Assembly (NCBI GenBank): GCA_901457705.2
Contig: LR590083.2
Location: forward strand, 3,100,597 to 3,164,596
Source of the DNA: Beijerinckiaceae bacterium RH AL1
Lineage (GTDB): Bacteria; Pseudomonadota; Alphaproteobacteria; Rhizobiales; Beijerinckiaceae
DNA: 64,000 nucleotides
Direction: 5' to 3'
Positions 1 to 8,772 of the stretch are shown in pieces (the stretch's first letter is position 1; each line of letters begins with the position of its first letter). A program made the position numbers and the translations under genes. The notes under the pieces are model-generated. The model was not told the origin of the DNA. It was given only the letters and a program-made list of their open reading frames with translations, and did no database searches.

Positions 1-1181
1 AGGCCGAGGCCAGGGGCCTGATCCGCTTCGCCTTCCGCCATCGCGTCGACGGCTTCATCGTGACCGACGGCTGCGTCGAGGGCGTGCACGGCGCCGTCCT
101 CGCGCCCGACGACACGCCACGTGGTACGGCCTCAAACCGATCGGAGATAGGCGCCTTCGAGCATCGCGCGCAGGCCGTGATCCTCGCCTCCGGCGGCATC
201 GGCGGCAACCACGATCTCGTGCGCGACAACTGGCCGGCGCGGCTCGGGCCGCCGCCGCTCGGCATGGTCGCCGGCGTGCCGGCGCATGTCGACGGCCGCA
301 TGATCGCGATCACGGAGGCGATCGGCGGCAACCTCATCAACCGCGATCGCATGTGGCACTATACCGAGGGCATCCTAAACTTCGACCCGATCTGGGCCAA
401 CCACGGCATCCGCATCATCCCGGGGCCGTCGTCGCTGTGGCTCGATGCCTTCGGCAGGCGCATGCCTGCGCCGTGCTACCCCGGCTACGATTCGCTCGCC
501 ACGCTTGAGCACATCTGCAAGTCGGGCGCCGACTACACGTGGTTTGTGACCACACAATCTATCGTGAAGAAGGAGTTCGCGCTGTCGGGCTCCGAGCAGA
601 ACCCCGACATCACCAACAAGGACTGGCGGCTCACCCTCAGCCGCGCGTTCGGCAAGAAGGCGGCGGCCCCGGTCGAGGCCTTCAAGGCGCACGGCGCCGA
701 CTTCGTCGTGCGCGACGATCTCGCCTCGCTCGTCGCCGGCATGAACGCCATCGCCGGCAACGCGCGCATCGAGCTTGCCGCGCTCGAAGCCGAGATCGTC
801 GCGCGCGACCGCGAGATCGCCAACCCGTTCTCGAAGGATGCGCAGGTGATGGGCATCATGAACGCGCGTCGCGCGCTGTCGGAGAAGCTCGTGCGCACCG
901 CGAAGCCGCATCGCCTCCTCGATCCCGCGCACGGTCCGCTGATCGCCGTGCGCCTGTCCATCCTCACGCGCAAGACGCTCGGCGGCTTCGCATGCGACCT
1001 CGACGGCCGCGTGCTCGGGCGCGACGGCGCGCCCATCGCCGGGCTCTATGCGGCCGGCGAGGCCGCGGGCTTCGGCGGCGGCGGCATGCACGGCTATCGC
1101 GCGCTGGAGGGCACGTTTCTCGGCGGCTGCCTGTTCTCGGGCCGCGTCGCCGGGCGCGCCGCGGCCTCCGCCGTGGCGTAA
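1..1181 (+). CDS. FAD-binding dehydrogenase, KstD-like/COG3573 type (5' end missing)
   Basis: The gene is open at the left edge of the window: the reading frame that ends at 1181 runs back to base 3 without a stop, so the N-terminal Rossmann FAD-binding motif lies outside. What is visible is the later part of a flavoprotein of the fumarate reductase/3-ketosteroid dehydrogenase fold. The C-terminus has the typical second FAD-contacting segment GLYAAGEAAGFGGGGMHGYR followed by ALEGTFLGGCLFSGRVAGR, which closely resembles the predicted FAD-binding dehydrogenases of COG3573. The substrate cannot be read from sequence. Its last 88 bases overlap the 3' end of the convergent methyltransferase gene. 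Confidence 0.8.
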   Translation, partial: AEARGLIRFAFRHRVDGFIVTDGCVEGVHGAVLAPDDTPRGTASNRSEIGAFEHRAQAVILASGGIGGNHDLVRDNWPARLGPPPLGMVAGVPAHVDGRMIAITEAIGGNLINRDRMWHYTEGILNFDPIWANHGIRIIPGPSSLWLDAFGRRMPAPCYPGYDSLATLEHICKSGADYTWFVTTQSIVKKEFALSGSEQNPDITNKDWRLTLSRAFGKKAAAPVEAFKAHGADFVVRDDLASLVAGMNAIAGNARIELAALEAEIVARDREIANPFSKDAQVMGIMNARRALSEKLVRTAKPHRLLDPAHGPLIAVRLSILTRKTLGGFACDLDGRVLGRDGAPIAGLYAAGEAAGFGGGGMHGYRALEGTFLGGCLFSGRVAGRAAASAVA

Positions 1182-2635
1182 GGCTCAGTCTTTTCGAGCA
1201 CGACGATGATGTCGGCTTCCGTCGCCCGCGTGTAGACGAGCGCGAGCGGCAACGCGTAGCGCGCGATCGTCGCCGTCACGAAGGCAACGAAGCTCTCCGC
1301 GTCCCAGACGTGATAGTGGAAGCGGATGTCGTCCATGTCTGCGTGGTCGGCGTTGGCCTCCGCGACCGCCTGCTCCTGGCCGCCGGCCTCGATGTAGTAG
1401 CGGACGAAATGCGCGCGCTGGCGCGGCGCCGTGCCGAGCTCGTGATCGTCGACGAGATGCTCGAAGGGGGTGAGCGAGCGCGGCTTGTCCATGCAGTAGC
1501 GCTTGTCGGGCGCCGCGATCATCGCCCGCCCGCCCGGCACGAGCTTCCGCGCGATGCTTTGCAGGAAAAGGATCGGGTCCTGCAGATGCTCGATGACATG
1601 GTTGGCGATGAGGAAGTCGAACGCCGCATCGGGCAGCCCGTCGAGCGTCTCGGCCTGCCCGACGTAGTCCGGCGCCATCAGCGGGCGGCCGCAATCGGGA
1701 TCGTAGACCTCGCGCAACGTCTGCGCGGGATAGCGATCGTAGAAGGCGATCTCGCGATCGGGCGGCAGGTCGTTCGGCTGCGAGAAGGCGCCGATCTCGA
1801 CGCCTCGCCCTTTGAGGAACGCCGCGGCGATCGAGGCGCGGTTCAGGTAGAAGTCCGTGGTCGCGCCGAGCGGCGGCACCTCGTAGGTCGTCGTGCAGCC
1901 GATCAGGCTCTGGCCGAGGTCGTCGCGCAGCGCAACGACGTCGCCGTGCGCCAGGCGCCGCGGAAACACGAAGCAGAAGCCGAGGCCGTCGAAGCCCAGC
2001 GCGCGCTTCACGTCGGGCCGCGCGATCCACGGCGTCACCGTGCCGACCGGCGCGCCGTTCACCGCGATGGTGACGACGATCTTAGGGCCGGCGCGCCGCC
2101 CGACCCAGGCGGCGATGTAGTAGGAGGTACACGCATCGAGATCGCCGACGACACGGTAGGTGTTGAGCACGAAGCCGAGCGGCGAGCCGTCGCCGCCGAG
2201 ATCGGGCACGTCGCGCGCGAGCGCCGCCGGATCGAGGTCGGGCCCCGGCGGCGGCGCGTCGCGCCCGGCGGCGAGGTAGTGGCGCATCGGATCGATCGCG
2301 GCGGCAAGCCCGGCCCGCACGCGATACCACGCCGGATCGAGCCACCTGTTGGGCCGCCGGCCACGCCGCCAGCCGCCCTCGAGATAGTCGACGAGCGCGT
2401 TGGCCTGCGGGGCTGCGGAGAGGTGTTGCGCGCGATACCACGCCGTGTCGAAGATCGGGTTCGGGAACCGGCCTTCGCGGCAGCCGGATTCGACGTAGTG
2501 CCGCAGCGGGTCGATCCCGGCAGCCGCGACATCGGGATAGCGGCGCAGGTACCAGGCCGCATCGAAGGCGCCGCTCGCCGCGATCCGCCGCCGGTCGCGC
2601 CACCGTCGCAAGCGTCCTGCCAGCGCGGCGAGCAT
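1094..2635 (-). CDS. Class I SAM-dependent methyltransferase with N-terminal FD-AWY/YPDV repeats
   Basis: A 513-residue protein. Residues about 24-125 hold three degenerate copies of a unit with the pattern FDxAWY..YPDV..G.DPLRHY...G..EGR.PNP; this unit is commonly seen fused to glycosyltransferases and methyltransferases of cell-surface glycan synthesis. After a linker, residues about 265-420 form a Rossmann methyltransferase: motif I GVEIGAFSQP (278-287) and the acidic/His region NHVIEHLQDP (345-354). The substrate is likely a glycan or sugar by association of the repeat, which is inference. The gene starts 9 bases after the bioB stop and may be co-transcribed with it. The C-terminal tail (rich in Ala, Pro, Arg) is encoded opposite the conserved end of the neighbouring dehydrogenase. 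Confidence 0.82.
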   Translation of the reverse strand: MLAALAGRLRRWRDRRRIAASGAFDAAWYLRRYPDVAAAGIDPLRHYVESGCREGRFPNPIFDTAWYRAQHLSAAPQANALVDYLEGGWRRGRRPNRWLDPAWYRVRAGLAAAIDPMRHYLAAGRDAPPPGPDLDPAALARDVPDLGGDGSPLGFVLNTYRVVGDLDACTSYYIAAWVGRRAGPKIVVTIAVNGAPVGTVTPWIARPDVKRALGFDGLGFCFVFPRRLAHGDVVALRDDLGQSLIGCTTTYEVPPLGATTDFYLNRASIAAAFLKGRGVEIGAFSQPNDLPPDREIAFYDRYPAQTLREVYDPDCGRPLMAPDYVGQAETLDGLPDAAFDFLIANHVIEHLQDPILFLQSIARKLVPGGRAMIAAPDKRYCMDKPRSLTPFEHLVDDHELGTAPRQRAHFVRYYIEAGGQEQAVAEANADHADMDDIRFHYHVWDAESFVAFVTATIARYALPLALVYTRATEADIIVVLEKTEPYATAEAAARPATRPENRQPPRNVPSSAR

Positions 2636-2644
2636 CCCGCCTCG

Positions 2645-3640
2645 TCAGGTCGTGGCGGCGGCGGGCGCGCGGGCGGCGAGCGCGGCGAACAAGGCGTCGT
2701 CCTCGCCGACCTCGGCGTTCGGCGTCGTGAGCAGCGTCTCGCCGTAGAAGATTGAGTTGGCGCCGGCCGTCATGCAGAGCACCTGCGCCTCGGTCGACAG
2801 GCTCGAGCGGCCGGCCGAGAGCCGCACGCGCGCGGTCGGCATCACGATGCGCGCGGTGGCGATCATGCGCACGAGATCGAGCGGCTCGACCTTGGCTTTC
2901 TTGGCGAGCGGCGTGCCGGCGACGGGCACCAGCGCGTTGATCGGCACGCTCTCGGGATGCGGGTCGAAGCCGGCCAGCACCTGAAGCATCGCGGCGCGGT
3001 CGCGCACCGCCTCGCCCATGCCGATGATGCCGCCGCAGCACATCTCGATGCCGGCGCCGCGCACGGCGCGCAGCGTCTCGAGGCGGTCGTCGTAGGTCCG
3101 CGTCGAGATGATCTTGTCGTAGAACTCGGGCCCGGTATCGAGGTTGTGGTTGTAGGCGGTGAGGCCAGCCTCCTTGAGGCGGCCGGCCTGGGCGGCGGTC
3201 AGCATGCCCAGCGTCACGCAGGCCTCCATGCCGAGCGCGCGCACGCCCTCGACCATCTTGAGCACCGCGTCGAACTCCTTGCCGTCGCGCACGCTGCGCC
3301 ACGCCGCGCCCATGCAGAAGCGGTCGGCGCCGGCCTGCCGCGCGCGGGTCGCCAGCGCCAGCACCTCGTCGGCGTCCATCAGGTCGACGCGGTCGAGCTT
3401 GACCTCGCGGTGGTGGGCCGACTGCGGGCAGTAGGCGCAATCCTCGGGGCAGCCGCCGGTCTTGATCGACAGCAGGCTCGCCTTCTGCACGTCCGAGGGA
3501 TCGTGGTGCGCGCGATGCACGGCGTTCGCCTCGGCGATGAGGTCGAGCAGCGGCTGGTCGTGGATCGCGACGATCTCGTCGACGCTCCAGTCGTGGCGGA
3601 CCTGGTTGGTGCTGCGGGCGTGTGGCGCCGTGTCGAGCAT
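2645..3640 (-). CDS. bioB: Biotin synthase BioB
   Basis: Radical-SAM enzyme that inserts sulfur into dethiobiotin, the last step of biotin synthesis. The radical-SAM cluster motif CPEDCAYC is at residues 64-71, followed by the CPQSAHH stretch typical of BioB; later blocks [18 protein letters not shown] and [13 protein letters not shown] are also family hallmarks. Length 331 residues, normal for the family. I chose the ATG at 3640 because BioB proteins begin shortly before the HDWSVDEI region; an upstream in-frame start at 3697 would add 19 unlikely residues. No other bio genes are in the window. It is followed after 9 bases by the repeat-bearing methyltransferase. Confidence 0.95.
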   Translation of the reverse strand: MLDTAPHARSTNQVRHDWSVDEIVAIHDQPLLDLIAEANAVHRAHHDPSDVQKASLLSIKTGGCPEDCAYCPQSAHHREVKLDRVDLMDADEVLALATRARQAGADRFCMGAAWRSVRDGKEFDAVLKMVEGVRALGMEACVTLGMLTAAQAGRLKEAGLTAYNHNLDTGPEFYDKIISTRTYDDRLETLRAVRGAGIEMCCGGIIGMGEAVRDRAAMLQVLAGFDPHPESVPINALVPVAGTPLAKKAKVEPLDLVRMIATARIVMPTARVRLSAGRSSLSTEAQVLCMTAGANSIFYGETLLTTPNAEVGEDDALFAALAARAPAAATT

Positions 3641-3769
3641 GCGGATTCCCGAGGCTTTCGTGTCACCCGGCGTAACGCATCGGGCAAAGGCGTTCAACAG
3701 CCGGCCGCCTGCCCTGGAATCGCCTCAGCCGCCCGGCATGGCCCGTGCGATGCAAGGGACCGGCCAGAC

Positions 3770-5182
3770 ATGAACGCGATTTCTCGATCCTCGCTGGACA
3801 GCGGCGCGACCACCCAGCTCGGCAGCGCGCCCCACGTCGTCATCATCGGCGGCGGCTTCACCGGCGCGCTGCAGGCGATCAACCTCCTGCGCCACGGCGC
3901 CGCCACCGCGACGATCGTCGAGCGGCGGGCGCATTGCGGCCGCGGCATCGCCTATTCCGCCGCGCACCGCGACCACGTCCTCAACGTGCGCGCCGGCAAC
4001 ATGAGCGCCTTCCCGGACGATCCCGACCATTTCGTGCGCTGGCTGTCGAGCCGCCATCCCGAGCTTGCGAGCGGCTTCGCCCCGCGCCTCGTCTACGGCG
4101 ACTATCTCGCCGAGCTGCTGGCCGAGGCGGCGACGGCCTCCTGCGGCCGCCTGTCAATCGTCGAGGGCGAGGCACGCGACGTGACCCGCGGCGGCGAGCG
4201 CGCCACGGTGCATCTTGCCGACGGGCGCACGCTCGCGGCCGACGCGGTGGTGCTGGCCGTCGGCAACCTCGTGCCCTACTCGCCTGCGGGTCTCGACGAG
4301 ACGCCGCTCTCGGACGACGTCTACGCGCAGTGCCCGTGGACGCAGCCGATCGCCGTCGGGCTCAGCGCGGACGACACGGTGCTCACCATCGGCACCGGCC
4401 TGACGATGATCGACGTCGCGCTGATGCTCGACGCGGAGGGGTTCCGCGGCAAGATCGTCGCGCTGTCGCGCCGCGGCCTCGCCCCGCGCGCCCATGCCGG
4501 CGCCGCCATGGCGCCCTCGAAGCTGAAGGCGGCGCCGCGCTCCGCCTGCGCGCATCTCGTGCGCTGCGTGCGCGCCCGCGCCGATGCCGTCGGCTGGCAT
4601 GCCGCGGTCGATGAGCTGCGGCCGTTCACCCAGGCGATGTGGCGCGATGCCGACCTCACGCAGCGCCGCCGCTTCCTGCGCCACCTGCGCCCCTGGTGGG
4701 ACGTGCACCGCCACCGCATCGCGCCGCAGGTCGCCGAGAAGATCGCCAGGATGCAGGCCGAGGGCCGGCTGGAGATCGCCGCCGGCAAGCTCGTCTCCGT
4801 CGCGCCGGACGGCGCCGGCACCCGCGTCGAGTGGCGCGCCCGCGGCGTGCAGGAGACACGCGCGCTCGCCGTGCGCCGCATCGTCAACTGCACCGGGCCG
4901 CAGGGCGACCTGCTCGCCACCGGCGAGCCGCTGCTGCAGAGCCTGCTGGGACGCGGGCTGATCCGCCCCGACCGCCTGCGCATCGGCGTCGACGTCGACG
5001 AGCTGTCGCGCGCCGTCGATCGCGACGGCGAGGCGCAGCCCTGGCTGCTGGCGCTCGGGCCGATTACCCGCGGCGCCTTCTGGGAGATCGTCGCCGTGCC
5101 GGACATCCGCCACCAGACCTGGGCGGTGGCGCGCCGGCTCGCCGATCAGCTCGCGGTCGATGCGGAGCGGCGCGGCGCGTAG
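3770..5182 (+). CDS. FAD/NAD(P)-binding protein (COG4529 / NAD_binding_9 type)
   Basis: A 470-residue predicted flavoprotein. The N-terminal dinucleotide-binding fingerprint HVVIIGGGFTGALQAINLL begins near residue 22; the FAD-type continuation YSAAHRDHVLNVRAGNMSAFPDD and the second GxG region VLTIGTGLTMIDVALML fit the COG4529 family of uncharacterised FAD/NAD(P)-binding proteins. These are soluble; their reaction is unknown. The ATG at 3770 lies just before the Rossmann fold, and is divergent from bioB. Its last 37 bases overlap the end of the convergent TetR gene. Confidence 0.85.
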   Translation: MNAISRSSLDSGATTQLGSAPHVVIIGGGFTGALQAINLLRHGAATATIVERRAHCGRGIAYSAAHRDHVLNVRAGNMSAFPDDPDHFVRWLSSRHPELASGFAPRLVYGDYLAELLAEAATASCGRLSIVEGEARDVTRGGERATVHLADGRTLAADAVVLAVGNLVPYSPAGLDETPLSDDVYAQCPWTQPIAVGLSADDTVLTIGTGLTMIDVALMLDAEGFRGKIVALSRRGLAPRAHAGAAMAPSKLKAAPRSACAHLVRCVRARADAVGWHAAVDELRPFTQAMWRDADLTQRRRFLRHLRPWWDVHRHRIAPQVAEKIARMQAEGRLEIAAGKLVSVAPDGAGTRVEWRARGVQETRALAVRRIVNCTGPQGDLLATGEPLLQSLLGRGLIRPDRLRIGVDVDELSRAVDRDGEAQPWLLALGPITRGAFWEIVAVPDIRHQTWAVARRLADQLAVDAERRGA

Positions 5183-5820
5183 CGCGCCAGGAAGATCGCG
5201 ACGGCCTCGTCGACGTGGTGGCGCACCTCGTCCTCGCTCATGCGCGGCGGCGGGATCAGCACCAGACGCTCGAGATGGAGCGAGGCCATCACGAGACCGA
5301 AGAAGAACGTCGCGGCCTGGTCCGGATCGGGACAGGCGAGCTCGCCGCGCGCCGTCGCGCCGGTGAGGAACTTGGACAGGCCGAGGCGGACCCGGTGCGG
5401 GCCCTCGTCGAGGAAGATGCAGCCGAGCGCCGGGTTGCGCGGGCTCTCGGCGATCACGGTGCGGCACAGCTTGATGGCGACCGGGTCGAACAGCATCTCG
5501 ATGCCGCGCAGGCCGACGCCGGTGAGGATCTGCTCGACGGTCCCGGTCCGCGAGAAGTGCTCGTCGAGGTCCTGGATGAAGTCGCGCGCCCGCGCCTCGA
5601 CGATCTCGGCGAACAGCTCTTCCTTGCTGCCGAAATGGCGGTAGAGCGTTTCCTTGGAAGCGCCGGCGCGCACGGCGATCGACTGCATGGTGGCGTCGGT
5701 GAAGCCGTTCTCGAAGAAAACCTGCTCGGCGACGGCCGCGATTTCGCGACGGCGGCGCTCGCCCCGCGGGACGGGTTGCTCGACGCGGCAGGCGGAGAAT
5801 CGGCCGGTTGACGCGACCAT
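5146..5820 (-). CDS. TetR/AcrR-family transcriptional regulator of the adjacent efflux operon
   Basis: A 224-residue repressor-type protein. The N-terminal TetR helix-turn-helix is clear: FTDATMQSIAVRAGASKETL followed by YRHFGSKEELF. The C-terminal ligand-binding part looks like the AefR-like class. It is divergent from an emrA-emrB-oprM operon, with 114 bases between the two start codons that contain an inverted repeat at the expected place for its operator. By analogy with AcrR/NalC-type regulators it probably represses the efflux operon and itself and is released by a drug or metabolite; this is inference. Confidence 0.88.
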   Translation of the reverse strand: MVASTGRFSACRVEQPVPRGERRRREIAAVAEQVFFENGFTDATMQSIAVRAGASKETLYRHFGSKEELFAEIVEARARDFIQDLDEHFSRTGTVEQILTGVGLRGIEMLFDPVAIKLCRTVIAESPRNPALGCIFLDEGPHRVRLGLSKFLTGATARGELACPDPDQAATFFFGLVMASLHLERLVLIPPPRMSEDEVRHHVDEAVAIFLARYAPRRSASTAS

Positions 5821-5836
5821 AAGTTAGCCTTTAATA

Positions 5837-5857
5837 AACGAACCGACGGGTTCGGTT
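5837..5857. promoter_or_regulatory. Candidate TetR operator (inverted repeat)
   Basis: The stretch holds two interlocked perfect palindromes: CGAACC-GACG-GGTTCG at 5839-5854 and AACCGA-CGGGT-TCGGTT at 5841-5857, with the A/T-rich TTAATAAA just to the left. It lies 17 to 37 bases upstream of the TetR start codon and about 80 bases upstream of the efflux operon start, where a repressor of both genes would bind. No promoter elements could be assigned with confidence. Confidence 0.55.
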
Positions 5858-5934
5858 AGATGCCCAGACAATCATTTGTCAGGCTGCGTCGCAACCACCA
5901 AACCCGGGCTCTTCGACGTAAGGCCGGATATTTC

Positions 5935-7149
5935 ATGACGCGCAGCGAGCCAGGGGACGACACACGCCTCGCGGAGCGGCACGAGCCGCCGCCTGGCGAT
6001 GCCCCCGAGAGGCACGAGGGGCCGGACGAGGCGCAAGCCGAGCACGACGAGTCCTCCGCCGACGAGCCCGATGCCGCCGACGAGCAGGAACGCGCCGACC
6101 AGGAAACCCGCAAGAAGCGCCGCCCCAAGGTGTTCTTCGTCGCGATCATCGTCGTCATCCTGCTGGCGCTCGGCGGCGTCTACTGGTGGCTCTCGGGCCT
6201 CAACACCGAGGACACCGACGACGCCTACACCGACGGCCGCGCCATCCAGATCGCGCCGCGCGTGGCGGGCCGCGTCGTCTCCCTCGACGTCACCGACAAC
6301 CAGTTCGTGCGCAAGGGCCAGGCGCTGATCCACATCGATCCTCGCCCATTCGTGATCGCCCGCGACCAGGCGCAGGGCCAGCTCGACACCGCGATCGCCC
6401 AACTGAAGGGCCAGAAGCTCGGCGTCGACATCGCCAAGAAGAACTTCCCGGCCGCGCTCCAGGTCGCCAAGGCCAACCTCGACGCGGCCAAGGCGACGCT
6501 CGTGCAGCGCAAGGCCGACTTCGAGCGCCAGAAGAGCCTGCCGCGGCAGGCGACGACGCAGCAGGAGGTCGATGCCGCGACTGCCAACCTGCAGCAGGCG
6601 CAAGCCCAGGTGCTGCTCGACCAGGCCCGCGTCGTGCAGGCGGAGCCCGTGCAGGAGAGCATCGGCCAGACGGAAGAGCAGCAGAGCAACCTGCAGGGTG
6701 CCGTCGAGACGGCGCGCGCCAACCTCAACAACGCGAACCTGAACCTCGCCTTCACGGTGCTGCGCGCGCCGCAGGACGGCTGGGTGACGCGCCGCAACGT
6801 CGAGCAGGGCAACTACGTCCAGGTCGGCCAGCAGATCTTCAACATCGTGTCGCCCGAGGTGTGGGTCACCGCGAACTTCAAGGAGACGCAGCTCAACCTG
6901 ATGCGCCCGGGCCAGGCGGTGAAGATCACCGTCGACGCCTATCCCGGCCTCGACCTTCGCGGCCACGTCGACTCGATCCAGCTCGGCTCGGGCTCGAAGT
7001 TCTCCGCCTTCCCGGCCGAGAACGCGACGGGCAACTTCGTGAAGATCGTGCAGCGCGTGCCGGTGAAGATCGTCATCGATTCGGGCCTCGATCCCACCCT
7101 GCCGCTGCCGCTCGGACTTTCCGTCGAGCCGACGGTCACGGTGCGATGA
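5935..7149 (+). CDS. HlyD/EmrA-family membrane fusion protein of an efflux pump
   Basis: A 404-residue periplasmic adaptor. Residues 1-60 are an acidic, Ala/Glu-rich cytoplasmic tail; a transmembrane helix lies at about 66-86; then come the biotinyl-lipoyl half-motif (IQIAPRVAGRVVSLDVTDNQ), a long Gln/Ala-rich coiled-coil hairpin and the second lipoyl half (LRAPQDGWVTRRNVEQGNYV). This is the EmrA arrangement, which links an inner-membrane MFS pump to an outer-membrane channel. I prefer the ATG at 5935, with AAGGCCGGA upstream; an in-frame ATG at 5860 would fall at the edge of the candidate operator. Its stop overlaps the ATG of the next gene. Confidence 0.9.
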   Translation: MTRSEPGDDTRLAERHEPPPGDAPERHEGPDEAQAEHDESSADEPDAADEQERADQETRKKRRPKVFFVAIIVVILLALGGVYWWLSGLNTEDTDDAYTDGRAIQIAPRVAGRVVSLDVTDNQFVRKGQALIHIDPRPFVIARDQAQGQLDTAIAQLKGQKLGVDIAKKNFPAALQVAKANLDAAKATLVQRKADFERQKSLPRQATTQQEVDAATANLQQAQAQVLLDQARVVQAEPVQESIGQTEEQQSNLQGAVETARANLNNANLNLAFTVLRAPQDGWVTRRNVEQGNYVQVGQQIFNIVSPEVWVTANFKETQLNLMRPGQAVKITVDAYPGLDLRGHVDSIQLGSGSKFSAFPAENATGNFVKIVQRVPVKIVIDSGLDPTLPLPLGLSVEPTVTVR

Positions 7150-8771
7150 GCAACGGCGGCAAGCCGAAGGGCAACGGCAAGGCCGCCGGCGGCGCGGAGG
7201 CCGAGCACACCGGCTGGAAGCCGTCGTTCAATCCCTGGCTGATCGCCGTCTCCGTGACGCTCGCGGCGTTCATGGAGATCCTCGACACGACGATCGTCAA
7301 CGTCGCGCTGCCGCATATCGCCGGCTCGCTCGCCGCCTCGAACGACGAGGCGACCTACGCGCTGACCTCCTACCTCACCGCCAACGGCATCGTGCTCACC
7401 GTGTCGGGCTGGATCTCCGACACGATCGGCCGCAAGCGCTACTTCCTGATCTGCCTCGGCATGTTCACGGTGTTCTCGTTCCTTTGCGGCATCGCGACGT
7501 CGCTGCCGCAGCTCATCATCTTCCGCGCCTTCCAGGGCTTCTTCGGCGGCGGCCTGCAGCCGAACCAGCAGGCGATCATCCTCGATACCTTCCCGCCGGA
7601 GAAGCGCGGCGCCGCTTTCGGCCTCACCGCGATCGCGACGATCGTCGCGCCGGTGCTCGGCCCGACGCTCGGCGGCTGGATCACCGACACCTACTCGTGG
7701 CGCTGGATCTTCTTCGTCAACGTGCCGGTCGGCATCTTCGCGGTCGTCATCAACTTCATCCTCGTCGAGGATCCGCCGTGGGAGAAGGAAAAGCAGAAGC
7801 GCAAGACCCGCGGCATCGACTACATCGGCCTGTCCCTGATCTCGCTCGGCCTCGGCTGCCTGCAGGTGATGGTCGACAAGGGCGAGGACTGGGACTGGTT
7901 CGGGTCGCCGATCATCCGCACGCTCGCCGTTCTCGCCTTCCTCGGCATCGGCGGCGCCATCGTCTGGCTGCTCACGGCCAAGAAGCCGATCGTCAATCTC
8001 GACATCTTCAAGGACAAGAACTTCGCGATCGGCTGCCTCTTCATCGGCGCGATGGGCGCGATCCTCTACGCGAGCTCGGTGATCATCCCGCAGTTCGCGC
8101 AGACCGAGCTCGGCTACACCGCGACCGTTTCCGGCCTCATCCTGTCGCCGGGCGGCCTCGTCGTCATCGTGCTGATCCCGATCGTCGGGCAACTCATGAC
8201 GCGGATCGCCACGCGCTACATCGTGATGTTCGGATTCTTCCTGATGGGCTGCGCCTGCTTCTACTCGGCGGGCCTCGTATCCAACATCGACTTCAAGACG
8301 CTCGTCTACATGCGCAGCGCGCAGACGGCGGCGCTCGGCTTCCTGTTCGTGCCGATCTCACAGATCGCCTACCTGACCTTGCCGCTGCGCTACCGTAGCG
8401 ACGGCGCGGCGATCTTCTCGATGTTTCGAAACGTCTTCGGCTCGATCGGCATCTCGATCTCGAGCGCGATGGTGACGGAACGCACGCAGATCGACCAGGC
8501 GAACCTGTCGAAGTTCATGACGCCGTTGCACGCCGGCTACAACGAGTACCTGCAGAAGGCCGAGGCGACGATCATGACGCTAGGTCGCGCGCCCTCGACG
8601 ATCGAGAGCGTCGCGCAGGGCCAGCTCTATCAGACATATATGAAACAGGCGGCGACTTTAGCGTATTCGAACGTCTTCATGTACGCGTCGGTGATTGCTT
8701 TTTGCGTCGTGCCGTTCTGTTTTCTGATCACCAAGAAGAAGGCTTCCGGTGGCGGAGGTGGCGGTCACTAA
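7146..8771 (+). CDS. DHA2-family MFS drug efflux transporter, EmrB/QacA type
   Basis: A 541-residue inner-membrane proton antiporter with about 14 hydrophobic segments, the number expected of the DHA2 family. The early motif FMEILDTTIVNVALPHIAGSL (motif D1) and GWISDTIGRKRYFLIC (motif A) are diagnostic. The protein starts with an ATGA overlap with the EmrA-like gene and ends one base before the outer-membrane gene, so the three form a tripartite pump operon. The substrate range is not readable from sequence. It ends in a Gly-rich tail GGGGGGH. Confidence 0.93.
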   Translation: MSNGGKPKGNGKAAGGAEAEHTGWKPSFNPWLIAVSVTLAAFMEILDTTIVNVALPHIAGSLAASNDEATYALTSYLTANGIVLTVSGWISDTIGRKRYFLICLGMFTVFSFLCGIATSLPQLIIFRAFQGFFGGGLQPNQQAIILDTFPPEKRGAAFGLTAIATIVAPVLGPTLGGWITDTYSWRWIFFVNVPVGIFAVVINFILVEDPPWEKEKQKRKTRGIDYIGLSLISLGLGCLQVMVDKGEDWDWFGSPIIRTLAVLAFLGIGGAIVWLLTAKKPIVNLDIFKDKNFAIGCLFIGAMGAILYASSVIIPQFAQTELGYTATVSGLILSPGGLVVIVLIPIVGQLMTRIATRYIVMFGFFLMGCACFYSAGLVSNIDFKTLVYMRSAQTAALGFLFVPISQIAYLTLPLRYRSDGAAIFSMFRNVFGSIGISISSAMVTERTQIDQANLSKFMTPLHAGYNEYLQKAEATIMTLGRAPSTIESVAQGQLYQTYMKQAATLAYSNVFMYASVIAFCVVPFCFLITKKKASGGGGGGH

Positions 8772-8772
8772 C

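Noticed and set aside
539..2755. Large plus-strand frame across the dehydrogenase and methyltransferase
   Set aside because: Arg/Ala-rich shadow frame with no family features; the genes on the other frames have clear motifs.
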